From Methylobacterium bullatum (GTDB lineage Bacteria; Pseudomonadota; Alphaproteobacteria; Rhizobiales; Beijerinckiaceae), in NCBI RefSeq assembly GCF_014845095.1, contig NZ_NKUG01000084.1, positions 1-44,559 of the forward strand: 44,559 nucleotides of DNA. Reading direction: 5' to 3'. How positions within the stretch are numbered: the stretch's first letter is position 1; each line of letters starts with the position of its first letter. Below are positions 35,125 to 43,550 of the stretch, piece after piece. Below the pieces are notes generated by a model. The model worked only from the letters and a program-made list of their open reading frames with translations, was not told where the DNA came from and did no database searches. The translations under genes were made by a program, and so were the position numbers.

Positions 35125-35964
35125 ATGCCCCTGAACCGTCGCGCCCTGCTGGGCGGCACCCTTCCCCTGCTGGGCGGCACCCTTCCCCTGCTGGGCGGCA
35201 CCCTTGCCCTGCTCACGGCCTCCACGGCCCGGGCCGCGGCACCCCTCAGGGTGGTCGCCTCCTCGGTGCCGCATGCCGAGATCCTGACCTACGTCCAGGA
35301 CACGCTCGCTCCGGACCTGCCCCTGCGGATCATCGAGATCAGCGGCGACATCCGCCCGAACCGCCTCGTTCTCGATGGCGATGCCGACGCCAATTTCTTC
35401 CAGCACGTGCCGTATCTGCGCAGCGAGGAGGCCGAACTCGGTGTCCGCTTCGCCGTGACCGCGAGCGTGCATGTGGAGCCCCTCGGGCTGTATTCGCGCC
35501 GCGTCCGCAGCCTCGCCGACCTGCCGAAGGGGGCGACCATCGCCCTGTCCAACAACGTCACCAATTTCAGCCGGGGGCTGAAGCTGCTGCAGGAGAACGG
35601 CCTCATCCGTCTCAGGCCCGGCGGCGACGGCACCTTCGCCACGGCCGGCGACATCGCCGAGAATCCGAAATCCTTCAGCTTCGTCGAGGTGGCGCCGCCG
35701 CACTTGCCGCGCTCCCTCGACGACGTCGCCCTGGCGGTCATCAACGGCAACTACGCCCTCGAATCCGGGCTCGACCCGGCCAAGGATTCCCTCGGCCTGG
35801 AGCGGGCGGAGGGCAACCCCTACGCCAACGTGCTGGTGACGACGCAAGGCCTGGCCCAGGATGCGCGCATCCAGACGCTCTCCTCCCTCCTGCAATCGGC
35901 GGAGGTCGCGGGCTTCATCCGCGAGCGCTATCGCGGCGCGGTGATCCCGGTGAGAGGCGCCTGA
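35125..35964 (+). CDS. MetQ/NlpA-family binding protein (2), with tandem repeats in the signal peptide
   Basis: A 279-residue paralogue of the preceding protein. Residues 8-28 are three copies of a 7-residue unit (LLGGTLP, LLGGTLP, LLGGTLA) encoded by three 21-bp repeats, all inside the signal peptide (cleavage near ARAAA). The mature part has family marks: RVVASSVPHAEILTYV, GDADANFFQHVPYL and ALSNNVTNFSRGLKLLQ. A hairpin separates it from the first copy. Its last 37 bases overlap the end of the convergent cytochrome gene. MetN and MetI encoded at 38241-40020 are probable partners. Confidence 0.9.
   Translation: MPLNRRALLGGTLPLLGGTLPLLGGTLALLTASTARAAAPLRVVASSVPHAEILTYVQDTLAPDLPLRIIEISGDIRPNRLVLDGDADANFFQHVPYLRSEEAELGVRFAVTASVHVEPLGLYSRRVRSLADLPKGATIALSNNVTNFSRGLKLLQENGLIRLRPGGDGTFATAGDIAENPKSFSFVEVAPPHLPRSLDDVALAVINGNYALESGLDPAKDSLGLERAEGNPYANVLVTTQGLAQDARIQTLSSLLQSAEVAGFIRERYRGAVIPVRGA
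35146..35208 (+). repeat. Three 21-bp tandem repeats in a signal-peptide region
   Basis: CTGCTGGGCGGCACCCTTCC plus C, 21 bases, occurs at 35146-35166, 35167-35187 and 35188-35208. The first two are identical and the third has one C-to-G change. The unit is a multiple of three, so copy changes lengthen or shorten the hydrophobic core of the signal peptide by seven residues. Confidence 0.95.
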
Positions 35965-36515
35965 CCGGAGCGCGCCGGCACGTCGGGGCGGCTGTCCGTG
36001 GTGAAGCCGTCCCGGTTCGGCATCCGCACCTTCGGCAGGGAGGCGGCATCGAGTTCCGCCCCCTCCGGCAGGATGCCGTTGAGATGCAGCACATAGGCGC
36101 TGAGGGCGTAGGTCTCGTCGGCGCTCAGAGATTGCGGCGCGTCGTAGGGCATGGCGCGGCGGATATAGTCGAACAGGGTGGTGGCATGGGGCCAGAAGCT
36201 ACCCACCGTCCTTACCGGCTTGCTTGTCGCGAGGCTGCCCTGGCCACCCGCGAGCCTGTCGGCGGATGCACCCTCCCCCTGCGCCCCATGGCAGGCGGCG
36301 CAGCGCGCCCCGAACAGGGCCTCGCCCTGGCGCACGCTGCCATGGCCGGCGGGCAGGCCCTAACCGTCGGCCCGCACGTCGATGTCCCAGAGGGCCAGGG
36401 TCTGCGGGGTCGCGGGGCGGCCGATCCCGGACAGGGAGACCGGCCCGGACGGGTCCGCCAGGGCGGCGCCCGTCACCGTCAGGCAGGCGAGAAGGCCGAG
36501 GCCGCTAAACCGCAT
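35928..36515 (-). pseudogene. SoxD/SorB-like sulfite dehydrogenase cytochrome c subunit, interrupted by amber codon
   Basis: Reading from ATG 36515 gives a signal peptide (MRFSGLGLLACLTVTGAALA), then ALWDIDVRADG, and then an in-frame TAG at codon 52 (36362-36360). After it the same frame runs on as GLPAGHGSVRQGEALF, the haem site CAACH (ARCAACHGAQGEG) and the family C-terminus (TLFDYIRRAMPYDAPQSL ... LPKVRMPNRDGF). A single-base change (e.g. AAG or CAG to TAG) explains this. Internal starts would lack the export signal. The start overlaps the soxC-like gene by 11 bases. It would pass electrons from the molybdenum subunit to a cytochrome. Confidence 0.85.
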
Positions 36516-37758
36516 GGCTCACGCCTCCCTCGGCGGCGACGTGCCAGCCGGCGATTCCGTTGTTGTGGTAGAAGGATTGAATGCCCCGGACCGAGACCAG
36601 CGCCGCGCGCGGCGGCTGGACGTAGCCCGTCTCGTCGGTGGCCCGGCTGAGGAGATGCGCCGGGCCGCCCTCCCAGCGCCAGGGCAGCCGGAACCGCGTG
36701 AGGCATCTGGTCAGGATCGGACCCTCCAGAACGGCCGCCTGCCAGCGCGCGCCGCCGTCGGTGGAGACCTCGACGCCCGCGATGCGGCCGCGCCCCGTCC
36801 AGGCGAGGCCGCGGATCTCGCGAAAGCCGGGCGCGCGCAGTTGCTCGCCGCCGGACGGCGTGGTGATGACGGATTTGGCCTCCATCACGAAGGTGAACTG
36901 GCGCGCCGACCCGTCCGGCATCAGGTCGGTGTATTTCGAGGTCTCCTCGCGGGTCTGGAACGGCTGGTCCCCGACCTTGAGCCGGCGCAGCCACTTGATG
37001 CTGAGATTGCCCTCGACCCCCGGCACGAACAGCCGCAGCGGGTAGCCCTGTTCCGGGCGGAGCCGCTCGCCGTTCTGGGCATAGGCCAGGATCGCGCCGT
37101 CCCGCGCGAGGTCGAGGGGAATGCTCCGGCTCATCCCGGCCGCGTCCGCGCCCTCCGCCAGGATCCAGGCGGCGCCGGGCTTCACCCCGACCTCGTCGAG
37201 GAGGGTGCTCAACTCCACGCCGGTCCATTCGGCGCAGGAAAGGAGACCGTGGCTTTCCTGGAGGGTCCAGCCCGGTTTGGCCCCGAGCCACGGCGTGTTG
37301 CCCGAGCATTCGAGGAAATGGATGCGCGAGACAGACGGCATCCGCACCAGATCGTCCATGGTGAGGATGAGGGGCCGTTCCACGAGGCCGTGGATCGCCA
37401 GCCGGTGGCGGACCGGGTCGATGGCCGGGACACCGGCATGGTGGCGCTCGAAATGCAGCCCGTTGGGCGTGATGATGCCGTGCAGGTGCTGGAGCGGCGT
37501 GCCGGTGGAGGAGGCGCCGGGAAAGGCCGGCGGCGTCCGCGATTTCCGGCCTAGGTTCTCGTAGGGCGAGGGCCGGCCATAGGGCGGCGATGCGGACGGC
37601 GCTCCGGGCGTACGGCTCCATTCGGGGATGGCGAGGGGATCGCCCGTCTCCAGGGCGTGGGCGGCGGTGGCGATCCCGCCCGCCGCGCCGCCGGCCAGCC
37701 GAAGGAAGCCGCGCCGGCTCGAAGACCGGCGCGGTGCGCGCGATGTGTCAGACGGCAT
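36505..37758 (-). CDS. Sulfite dehydrogenase molybdopterin subunit, SoxC/SorA-like
   Basis: A 417-residue molybdenum-cofactor enzyme of the sulfite oxidase family with a twin-arginine signal (SSSRRGFLRLAGGAAGG, 12-28). Cys151 in HFLECSGNTPW is the expected molybdenum ligand. The oxidoreductase domain (~95-290) and the C-terminal dimerisation domain (GVEVSTDGGARWQAAVLEGP, then YHNNGIAGWHV) are complete. It oxidises sulfite in the periplasm and gives electrons to a c-type cytochrome, whose gene follows but is interrupted. An open frame runs upstream to 38199, but the Tat motif places the start at ATG 37758. Likely role here: removing sulfite from organosulfur cleavage. Confidence 0.92.
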   Translation of the reverse strand: MPSDTSRAPRRSSSRRGFLRLAGGAAGGIATAAHALETGDPLAIPEWSRTPGAPSASPPYGRPSPYENLGRKSRTPPAFPGASSTGTPLQHLHGIITPNGLHFERHHAGVPAIDPVRHRLAIHGLVERPLILTMDDLVRMPSVSRIHFLECSGNTPWLGAKPGWTLQESHGLLSCAEWTGVELSTLLDEVGVKPGAAWILAEGADAAGMSRSIPLDLARDGAILAYAQNGERLRPEQGYPLRLFVPGVEGNLSIKWLRRLKVGDQPFQTREETSKYTDLMPDGSARQFTFVMEAKSVITTPSGGEQLRAPGFREIRGLAWTGRGRIAGVEVSTDGGARWQAAVLEGPILTRCLTRFRLPWRWEGGPAHLLSRATDETGYVQPPRAALVSVRGIQSFYHNNGIAGWHVAAEGGVSHAV

Positions 37759-38240
37759 GACAACGGGGTCCGAATGGGCGTTCGGAGGAGAACGCGAAGC
37801 GAGATGTCGGGGGCGATGGCGAAAGAAGAGCGTGGCTGCGTCTCTTTCGATGATTGTCATTGGACCGTATCCGGCCTTCGCAATCAACTGCATGGATTTT
37901 TCAATTCTTGCGGGGACGCGAACACATCTTCTCTCGAACCGGGACGCCGAGGGACGATTTTTCGGATCGCGTAAGGCCGCTTGGGCGATGCCGGGATTGC
38001 CCTGCCCGACGCCGCGCATGCGGCCCGTCCCGAATGCCGGGCGACCTGAATGTTGGGCAACTTGGAGGATCGTTCTCTCGCGGTAGGGCTGCGGGGATCG
38101 ATCTTGCTTGAAGGGCAAAGAATTCGACAGCCGATTTCGTTGAATGCGCCAAGTATAGGTCATAGAATCGCAGGATAGATGTTCATCGTTCCGTTCCACC
38201 GCCCGGCGCCTGCGCGTGCCGGGCGCATGAGGTTTGGCGA
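37759..38240. other. Divergent region between soxC-like and metN genes
   Basis: The 482 bases contain promoters for both directions. ATCGTTCT at 38069-38076 is one of a small set of similar 8-mers upstream of sulfur genes in this window. A short ORF from ATG 38178 overlaps the metN start but has no other support. No riboswitch-like fold (SAM-II or similar) could be recognised by eye. Confidence 0.4.
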
Positions 38241-39365
38241 GTGCTTGGAATTCAGATCGACCGCGGCGGCGATGCCGTCCCGCCGCCGCCGGATGCGCTG
38301 ATCCGTTTCGAGCAGGTGGCGAAGACCTACTCCACCCGCGACGGCGCCGGCGTCTCGGCGCTGAGCGGGATCGACCTGTCGGTGACGGCCGGTTCGGTGC
38401 TGGGGGTGATCGGCCGCTCGGGCGCGGGGAAATCGAGCCTGATCCGGCTCATCAACGGGCTGGAACGCCCGAGCGCCGGTCGTGTCCGTGTCGGGGATGC
38501 CGAGGTCTCGTCCCTCGACGAGCGCGCGCTGCGCCGGATGCGCCGCGGCATCGGCATGATCTTCCAGCATTTCAACCTGCTCTCGTCCCGCACCGCCTTC
38601 GGCAACATCGCCCTGCCCCTGGAGATCGAGGGCCGGGGCAAGGCCGCGATCCGCGCCCGCGTCGAGGAATTGCTGGCCTTGACCGGGTTGGAGGAGCAGC
38701 GCGACCGCTATCCCGCCGAACTCTCGGGCGGCCAGAAGCAGCGTGTCGGCATCGCCCGCGCGCTGGCCACGGGGCCGAGCGTGCTTCTCTCCGACGAGGC
38801 CACCTCCGCCCTCGACCCGCAGACCACGCGGTCGATCCTGGCGCTGCTGCGCCGCATCAACCGCGAGCTCGGCCTCACCATCGTGCTCATCACCCATGAG
38901 ATGTCGGTGATCCGCGCCGTGGCGGATCGCGTCGCCGTGCTGGAGGCGGGCCGTATCGTCGAACAGGGCGACGTGTTCGAGGTCTTCACCCGGCCCCAGG
39001 CGGAGATGACGCGCACCCTCCTCGCCGGGGAGATGGGGCTGACTCTGCCGGCGGCACTCCGCGCCGGGATCGAGACCCGACCGATCGCGGGCGGCAGGGC
39101 GGTCCTGCGGATCGCCTTCCGCGGGCCTCACGCCAACGACCCGATCGTCGCGCGGCTCGCGCGCGAGACCGGCATCGAGGCCAACATCCTGTCCGGCACC
39201 GTCGACGAGATCGCCGGCCAGCCCTTCGGCTCGCTGACGGTGGGGCTGCCCGCGGGGCCGGACGTGGTCGGCCGGGCACGCGCCTTCCTCGACGCTCACG
39301 GCCTCGTCTCCGATCTCCTCGGCTACCTGCCGGCCCATAGCGTGGAGGCTCGCCGTGTCGCCTGA
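38241..39365 (+). CDS. metN: Methionine-type ABC transporter ATP-binding protein
   Basis: A 374-residue ATPase starting at GTG 38241. Walker A is GRSGAGKSS (58-66), the Q-loop is [16 protein letters not shown], the signature is LSGGQKQR and Walker B is [17 protein letters not shown]-terminal NIL domain (~295-365; [20 protein letters not shown] ... GLPAG) is diagnostic for MetN and allows ligand inhibition from the cytoplasm. It overlaps metI by 11 bases. The binding proteins are probably those at 34206 and 35125, separated by the soxCD-like genes. The real substrate may be a methionine analogue or another organosulfur compound. Confidence 0.93.
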   Translation: MLGIQIDRGGDAVPPPPDALIRFEQVAKTYSTRDGAGVSALSGIDLSVTAGSVLGVIGRSGAGKSSLIRLINGLERPSAGRVRVGDAEVSSLDERALRRMRRGIGMIFQHFNLLSSRTAFGNIALPLEIEGRGKAAIRARVEELLALTGLEEQRDRYPAELSGGQKQRVGIARALATGPSVLLSDEATSALDPQTTRSILALLRRINRELGLTIVLITHEMSVIRAVADRVAVLEAGRIVEQGDVFEVFTRPQAEMTRTLLAGEMGLTLPAALRAGIETRPIAGGRAVLRIAFRGPHANDPIVARLARETGIEANILSGTVDEIAGQPFGSLTVGLPAGPDVVGRARAFLDAHGLVSDLLGYLPAHSVEARRVA

Positions 39366-40020
39366 AATGATCCGCCTGTTGCTGCAGGCCACCGGCGACA
39401 CCCTGTCCATGGTGGCCGTGGCGGCCGTTCTCGGCACGCTGTTCGGCCTTCCGCTGGGCGTCTTCCTGGCGACCAGCCGGCGCGGGGAATTGCTCGCCGC
39501 GCCCTGGCTCAATGGCGTGCTGGGCCTCGTCGTCAACGCCACCCGCTCGACGCCCTTCATCATCCTGGTCGTGGCCATCATCCCCTTCACCCGGCTCATC
39601 GCCGGCACTTCCATCGGGATGTGGGCTGCCACGGTGCCGCTGACGGTGGCGGCGACGCCCTTCATCGCCCGCCTGGTGGAGGCGGCGATCCGCGAGGTCG
39701 ATGCCGGGCTGGTGGAGGCGGCGCGCGCCTTCGGGGCCGGCCCGCTCACCATCATCCGCAAGGTGCTGATCCCGGAGGCGCTGCCCGGCATCCTCCTCGG
39801 CCTGACCCTCGCGGTGGTGTCGCTGCTCGGCTATTCGGCCATGGTCGGCGCCGTCGGCGGCGGGGGGCTGGGCGATCTCGGCATCCGCTACGGCTACCAG
39901 CGCTTCCGCCCCGAGATGATGCTGGCCGTGGTCGTCGTGCTGATCGTGCTGGTCCAGGCGGTCCAGACCATCGGCGAGCGTCTGGCCGGCCGGCTCAACC
40001 GGCGCATCCGCCGGGCGTGA
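39355..40020 (+). CDS. metI: Methionine-type ABC transporter permease
   Basis: A 221-residue permease with about five hydrophobic segments, beginning at GTG 39355 inside the end of metN. Family marks are [20 protein letters not shown], the coupling loop [20 protein letters not shown] (EAA motif) and [19 protein letters not shown]. It forms the membrane channel with MetN and one or both MetQ-type proteins. A weak hairpin (40118-40142) lies about 100 bases after its stop. Confidence 0.94.
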   Translation: MSPEMIRLLLQATGDTLSMVAVAAVLGTLFGLPLGVFLATSRRGELLAAPWLNGVLGLVVNATRSTPFIILVVAIIPFTRLIAGTSIGMWAATVPLTVAATPFIARLVEAAIREVDAGLVEAARAFGAGPLTIIRKVLIPEALPGILLGLTLAVVSLLGYSAMVGAVGGGGLGDLGIRYGYQRFRPEMMLAVVVVLIVLVQAVQTIGERLAGRLNRRIRRA

Positions 40021-40336
40021 TCCCGCTCCGGCAGGTTTCGTCGGGGCACGCACCGGATAACCCGCCCGGAATGTCCCATATAACGAACGACGGGCGTGAT
40101 GACATAAATCGACGGTCTCCGGCCTATCGTCGCTCGGCCGGAAATATTCTTCGCATTGCTGCGTCGGGCTCGATAACGACTACGATCCGTTTGTTCTAGA
40201 GACGGATCATCTCCTTTGTCCGTTCTATAAAGAGAACGATTTCATTGACGGCGAGGGCGCTGCCGAGCAGATTCGGAGGACACTTTCTCTCCCCGGCTCC
40301 GCGTCCCGCGTCCGAGTTACGACAGCAGGTTTCCCC
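40021..40336. other. Intergenic region with three inverted repeats
   Basis: The 316 bases hold three inverted repeats. TCCGGCC (40118-40124) pairs with GGCCGGA (40136-40142), a possible weak terminator for metI. GATCCGT (40184-40190) pairs with ACGGATC (40202-40208). CGTTCT-N6-AGAACG (40221-40238) is a palindrome. The last two are AT-richer than their surroundings and probably belong to the promoter of the binding-protein gene at 40337. Confidence 0.5.
40221..40238. promoter_or_regulatory. CGTTCT-N6-AGAACG palindrome, possible operator
   Basis: CGTTCTATAAAGAGAACG is a perfect 6-base inverted repeat around 6 bases, located 98 bases before the ATG of the SBP gene. A related half-site, ATCGTTCT, recurs upstream of the 43547 gene and in the soxC/metN divergent region. 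A LysR-type sulfur regulator (CysB/Cbl-like) would be one candidate, without direct evidence. Confidence 0.4.
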
Positions 40337-41368
40337 ATGACGACCCGACGCCCGACTCTCTCGCGCCGGAAAGCGGCGGCTCTTCTGGGCGGCTTCGCCC
40401 TCTCCCTGGCGAGCCTCGGCCCTGCCGCCGCCGCTGAGGGCCAGCTGCGCATCGCCAAGCAATTCGGCGTGGTCTACCTGCTCCTCAACGTCGTCGAGGA
40501 CCAGAAGCTCATCGAGAAGCACGGCAAGCAGGCGGGCCTCGACATCAAGGTGGAGTACGTCCAGCTCTCCGGCGGTTCGGCCGTCAACGATGCGCTGCTG
40601 TCCGGCAATATCGAGATCGCCGGTGCCGGGGTCGGCCCGCTCTTCACCCTCTGGGACCGCACAAGGGGACGGCAGAACGTCAAGGGCGTCGCGTCGCTCG
40701 GCAACTTCCCCTACTACCTCGTCACCAACAATCCCGACGTGAAGACCATCGCCGACTTCACCGAAAAGGACCGCATCGCGGTTCCCGCCGTCGGCGTTTC
40801 GGTTCAGTCGCGCATCCTGCAACTGGCCTCGGCGAAGCTCTGGGGCGACAAGGACTTCGCCAAGCTCGACAAGATCAGCGTCGCGGTTCCGCATCCGGAG
40901 GCCACTGCCGCGATCGTCAAGGGCGGCACCGAGATCTCCGGCCATTTCGGCAACCCGCCCTTCCAGGAGCAGGAACTCGCCGACAATCCGAAGGCCCGGA
41001 TCGTCCTCAATTCCTATGACGTGCAGGGCGGGCCGGCCTCCTCGACCGTGCTCTACGCCACCGAGAAGTTCTACAAGGACAGCCCGAAGACCTACACGGC
41101 CTTCCTGGGCGCCCTCGACGACGCCGCGAAGTTCATCACCGCCAATCCGGAGAAGGCAGCCGAGATCTACGTTCGGATCAACGGCAGCAAGATCGACCCG
41201 GCCTTCCTGACGACGATCATCAAGAACCCCGCCGTATCCTTCAAGGTGACGCCCGAGAACACGCTCGGTCTCGGCACGTTCATGCACCGGGTCGGGGCCA
41301 TCAAGACGGAGCCGAAGACGATCGGCGACTACTTCTTCGATGACCCGCGCATCAGCAACGGCAGCTGA
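40337..41368 (+). CDS. NitT/TauT/Ssu-family substrate-binding protein
   Basis: A 343-residue periplasmic protein with a signal peptide ([20 protein letters not shown], ending near AAAAE), Tat-like in its SRRK start. The mature part shows the SsuA/NMT1 pattern: [40 protein letters not shown] and [14 protein letters not shown]. It heads a second complete transporter, SBP-ATPase-permease (40337-43171). The ligand is likely a sulfonate or another organosulfur anion, from context. Confidence 0.92.
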   Translation: MTTRRPTLSRRKAAALLGGFALSLASLGPAAAAEGQLRIAKQFGVVYLLLNVVEDQKLIEKHGKQAGLDIKVEYVQLSGGSAVNDALLSGNIEIAGAGVGPLFTLWDRTRGRQNVKGVASLGNFPYYLVTNNPDVKTIADFTEKDRIAVPAVGVSVQSRILQLASAKLWGDKDFAKLDKISVAVPHPEATAAIVKGGTEISGHFGNPPFQEQELADNPKARIVLNSYDVQGGPASSTVLYATEKFYKDSPKTYTAFLGALDDAAKFITANPEKAAEIYVRINGSKIDPAFLTTIIKNPAVSFKVTPENTLGLGTFMHRVGAIKTEPKTIGDYFFDDPRISNGS

Positions 41369-41378
41369 GCGGCGCGCC

Positions 41379-42284
41379 ATGATTTTCGCGGCCCACCGCT
41401 CCGACTTTGCCATCGCCGAACATCCCGAATCCCGCGTGCCGGGTTCCATCCGGCGGGAAGACGCGCGCGCCCATGCCCCGGTCGCGGCCGAGACATCGCC
41501 GCTGCTGCGGATCAAGGGCGTGACCCTCGAATACCGCACGCCGGAGCGGGTGGTGCGCGCCACCCATCGCATCGACCTCGATATCCATGAGGGGGATCGG
41601 TTCGTCCTCCTCGGGCCGTCCGGCTGCGGCAAGTCCACCCTGCTCAAGGCCGCGGCCGGTTTCCTCCGCCCCGTGGAGGGGGAGATCACCCTCGGCGGCG
41701 TGCCCGTGCGCGAGCCCGGCCCCGACCGCATCGTGGTGTTCCAGGAATTCGACCAGCTGCCGCCCTGGAAGACGGTGGCCCAGAACGTCGCCTTCCCCCT
41801 GCGCGCGGCCCGTGCGCTGGGCCGGCGCGAGGCCGCCGAGCGGGCGCGGCACTACATCGACAAGGTCGGGCTGACGCGCTTTGCCGACAGCTACCCGCAC
41901 CAGCTCTCGGGCGGCATGAAGCAGCGCGTGGCGATCGCCCGGGCGCTGGCGATGCAGCCGAAGGTCCTGATGATGGACGAGCCCTTCGCGGCCCTCGACG
42001 CCCTGACCCGGCGCCGGATGCAGGAGGAATTGCTGTCCCTGTGGGACGAGGCCCGCTTCACGCTGCTCTTCGTGACCCATTCCATCGAGGAGGCCCTGGT
42101 GGTCGGCAACCGGGTGGCGCTGCTCTCGCCCCATCCGGGCCGTGTGCGGGCCGAGATCAACAGCCATGCGTTCGATCTGACCAGCATCGGGAGCCGCGAT
42201 TTTCAGGGCGCGGTGCAGCGTCTGCACAGCCGCCTGTTCGAGACCGCGCCCGAACCCGAAGCATCCACGGAGGCGTCCGCATGA
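41379..42284 (+). CDS. ABC transporter ATP-binding protein, SsuB/TauB family
   Basis: A 301-residue ATPase with a ~40-residue N-terminal extension before the usual fold. Walker A is GPSGCGKST (79-87), the Q-loop is [13 protein letters not shown], the signature is LSGGMKQR, Walker B is [12 protein letters not shown] and the switch is FVTHSIEEA. The start is ATG 41379, 10 bases after the binding-protein gene. Its stop overlaps the permease start as ATGA. It belongs to the second sulfonate-type transporter. Confidence 0.94.
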   Translation: MIFAAHRSDFAIAEHPESRVPGSIRREDARAHAPVAAETSPLLRIKGVTLEYRTPERVVRATHRIDLDIHEGDRFVLLGPSGCGKSTLLKAAAGFLRPVEGEITLGGVPVREPGPDRIVVFQEFDQLPPWKTVAQNVAFPLRAARALGRREAAERARHYIDKVGLTRFADSYPHQLSGGMKQRVAIARALAMQPKVLMMDEPFAALDALTRRRMQEELLSLWDEARFTLLFVTHSIEEALVVGNRVALLSPHPGRVRAEINSHAFDLTSIGSRDFQGAVQRLHSRLFETAPEPEASTEASA

Positions 42285-43171
42285 GCGATGCCAGTCTCGC
42301 GGGCCGGAACCTCGTGCCGCCGATCCGCCCCGAATACGACCATGTGCTCGCCCCCTTCGTGGAAGCACCGGTGGAGCGGGTGCTGCCGTTCTCGACCCGG
42401 CTCTGGCAGCAGGATTGGCTGCGCAAGGGCCTGATCATCGTCGCCCTCGTCCTCGTATGGGAGGGGCTGGCGCGCTGGCAGGACAACGACCTGCTGCTGC
42501 CCGGCTTCGGCGCCACGATGGCCGCCCTGGTGGACGGCCTCGTGAACGGCGAGCTGCTGGACCGGGTGCGGATCTCCCTCGTCGTGCTGCTGCAGGGCTA
42601 TGTCTGCGGCATCGTCCTGGCCTTCCTGCTGACCACCCTGGCCGTCTCGACCCAGTTCGGCCGCGACCTGCTCTCGACCCTGACGGCGATGTTCAACCCG
42701 CTGCCGGCCATCGCCCTGCTGCCGCTGGCCCTGCTCTGGTTCGGCCTCGGGTCCGGCAGCCTGATCTTCGTCCTCATCCATTCTGTGCTGTGGCCGATGG
42801 CGCTCAACACCTATGCGGGCTTTCAGGGCGTGCCCGAAACCTTGCGCATGGCCGGGCGCAACTACGGTCTGCGCGGCCCGTCCTACGTGATTCAGATCCT
42901 CATCCCCGCCGCGCTGCCGGCGATCCTGTCCGGCCTCAAGATCGGATGGGCCTTTGCCTGGCGCACGCTGATCGCGGCCGAGCTCGTCTTCGGCGCCTCC
43001 TCGGGGCGCGGCGGCCTCGGCTGGTATATCTTCCAGAACCGCAACGAACTCTACACGGACCGGGTCTTCGCCGGTCTCGTCCTCGTCGTCGTCATCGGCC
43101 TCGTCATCGAGAACGTGGTGTTCGCGGCGTTCGAGCGGCTCACCGTGCGGCGCTGGGGCATGGCGCGATAA
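42281..43171 (+). CDS. ABC transporter permease, SsuC/TauC family
   Basis: A 296-residue inner-membrane permease, of usual length for SsuC. The family pattern [20 protein letters not shown], the coupling loop [19 protein letters not shown], then [20 protein letters not shown] and [14 protein letters not shown] are clear. About six hydrophobic segments. It begins at ATG 42281, overlapping the ATPase stop. It completes the transporter 40337-43171. Confidence 0.94.
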   Translation: MSDASLAGRNLVPPIRPEYDHVLAPFVEAPVERVLPFSTRLWQQDWLRKGLIIVALVLVWEGLARWQDNDLLLPGFGATMAALVDGLVNGELLDRVRISLVVLLQGYVCGIVLAFLLTTLAVSTQFGRDLLSTLTAMFNPLPAIALLPLALLWFGLGSGSLIFVLIHSVLWPMALNTYAGFQGVPETLRMAGRNYGLRGPSYVIQILIPAALPAILSGLKIGWAFAWRTLIAAELVFGASSGRGGLGWYIFQNRNELYTDRVFAGLVLVVVIGLVIENVVFAAFERLTVRRWGMAR

Positions 43172-43546
43172 TCCCGACCGATGTCGGAGGCCGGGCCGCC
43201 CCGCGCGAAAGGTTCTGCTTTCACGAGCGGACGGCAGAGCAGGTTTCGATCGTTCTATCTCTATCTTTAAAAGATCATATTATCGACTTTTGCTGATTGC
43301 GGCGAGTATAACGGCTCTCGCAAAAGCTTTTATTCAGTATTTCGTCCGCCGGCGGGACCGGGGTGCCGGCCGGATGGCCCCGCTTCGATCGCATCGCCGT
43401 CCCGTCTCGCCCTCGACGCCATCGGGCTCCGGCATGGCGCCGGGCCCATCCTCGACCTCTTGCGCCTGCCATGAGGGCGTGAGCGACCGCTTCACCGATG
43501 CCGCACCTTTTCGCCGGGCGGATGCAGATTCAAGGGAGATCAATCC
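43172..43546. other. Intergenic region before the SsuA-type gene
   Basis: The 375 bases include an AT-rich stretch (43245-43345) likely to hold the promoter. It contains ATCGTTCT (43249-43256) and the palindrome ATCTTTAAAAGAT (43263-43275). The right part is GC-rich and carries a short candidate leader ORF (43434-43550). No terminator for the upstream permease could be identified. Confidence 0.45.
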
Positions 43547-43550
43547 GTGA
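43434..43550 (+). CDS. Candidate 38-residue leader ORF with two Cys, overlapping ssuA start
   Basis: The ORF begins MAPGPSSTSCACHEG at ATG 43434, ends TGA 43550 and overlaps the GTG start of the SsuA-type gene (GTGA), so translation could be coupled. Cys10 and Cys12 lie close together. The same frame is open upstream to 43290, which weakens the case for this exact start. There is no clear SD. A Cys-sensing leader is one idea; a chance ORF is the other. Confidence 0.3.
   Translation: MAPGPSSTSCACHEGVSDRFTDAAPFRRADADSREINP

Noticed and set aside
35146..35208. Tandem repeats considered as a CRISPR or integration site
   Set aside because: The repeats abut with no spacers and are in frame within a signal peptide. 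No cas or integrase gene is near.
37759..38199. Open frame extending the soxC-like gene upstream to 38199
   Set aside because: It would add 147 residues before a twin-arginine signal peptide, which must be near the N-terminus.
38178..38300. Short ORF overlapping the metN start as a third leader peptide
   Set aside because: It has a single Cys, a weak ribosome site and an Arg-rich shadow-like C-terminus. Support is weaker than for the two ORFs reported.
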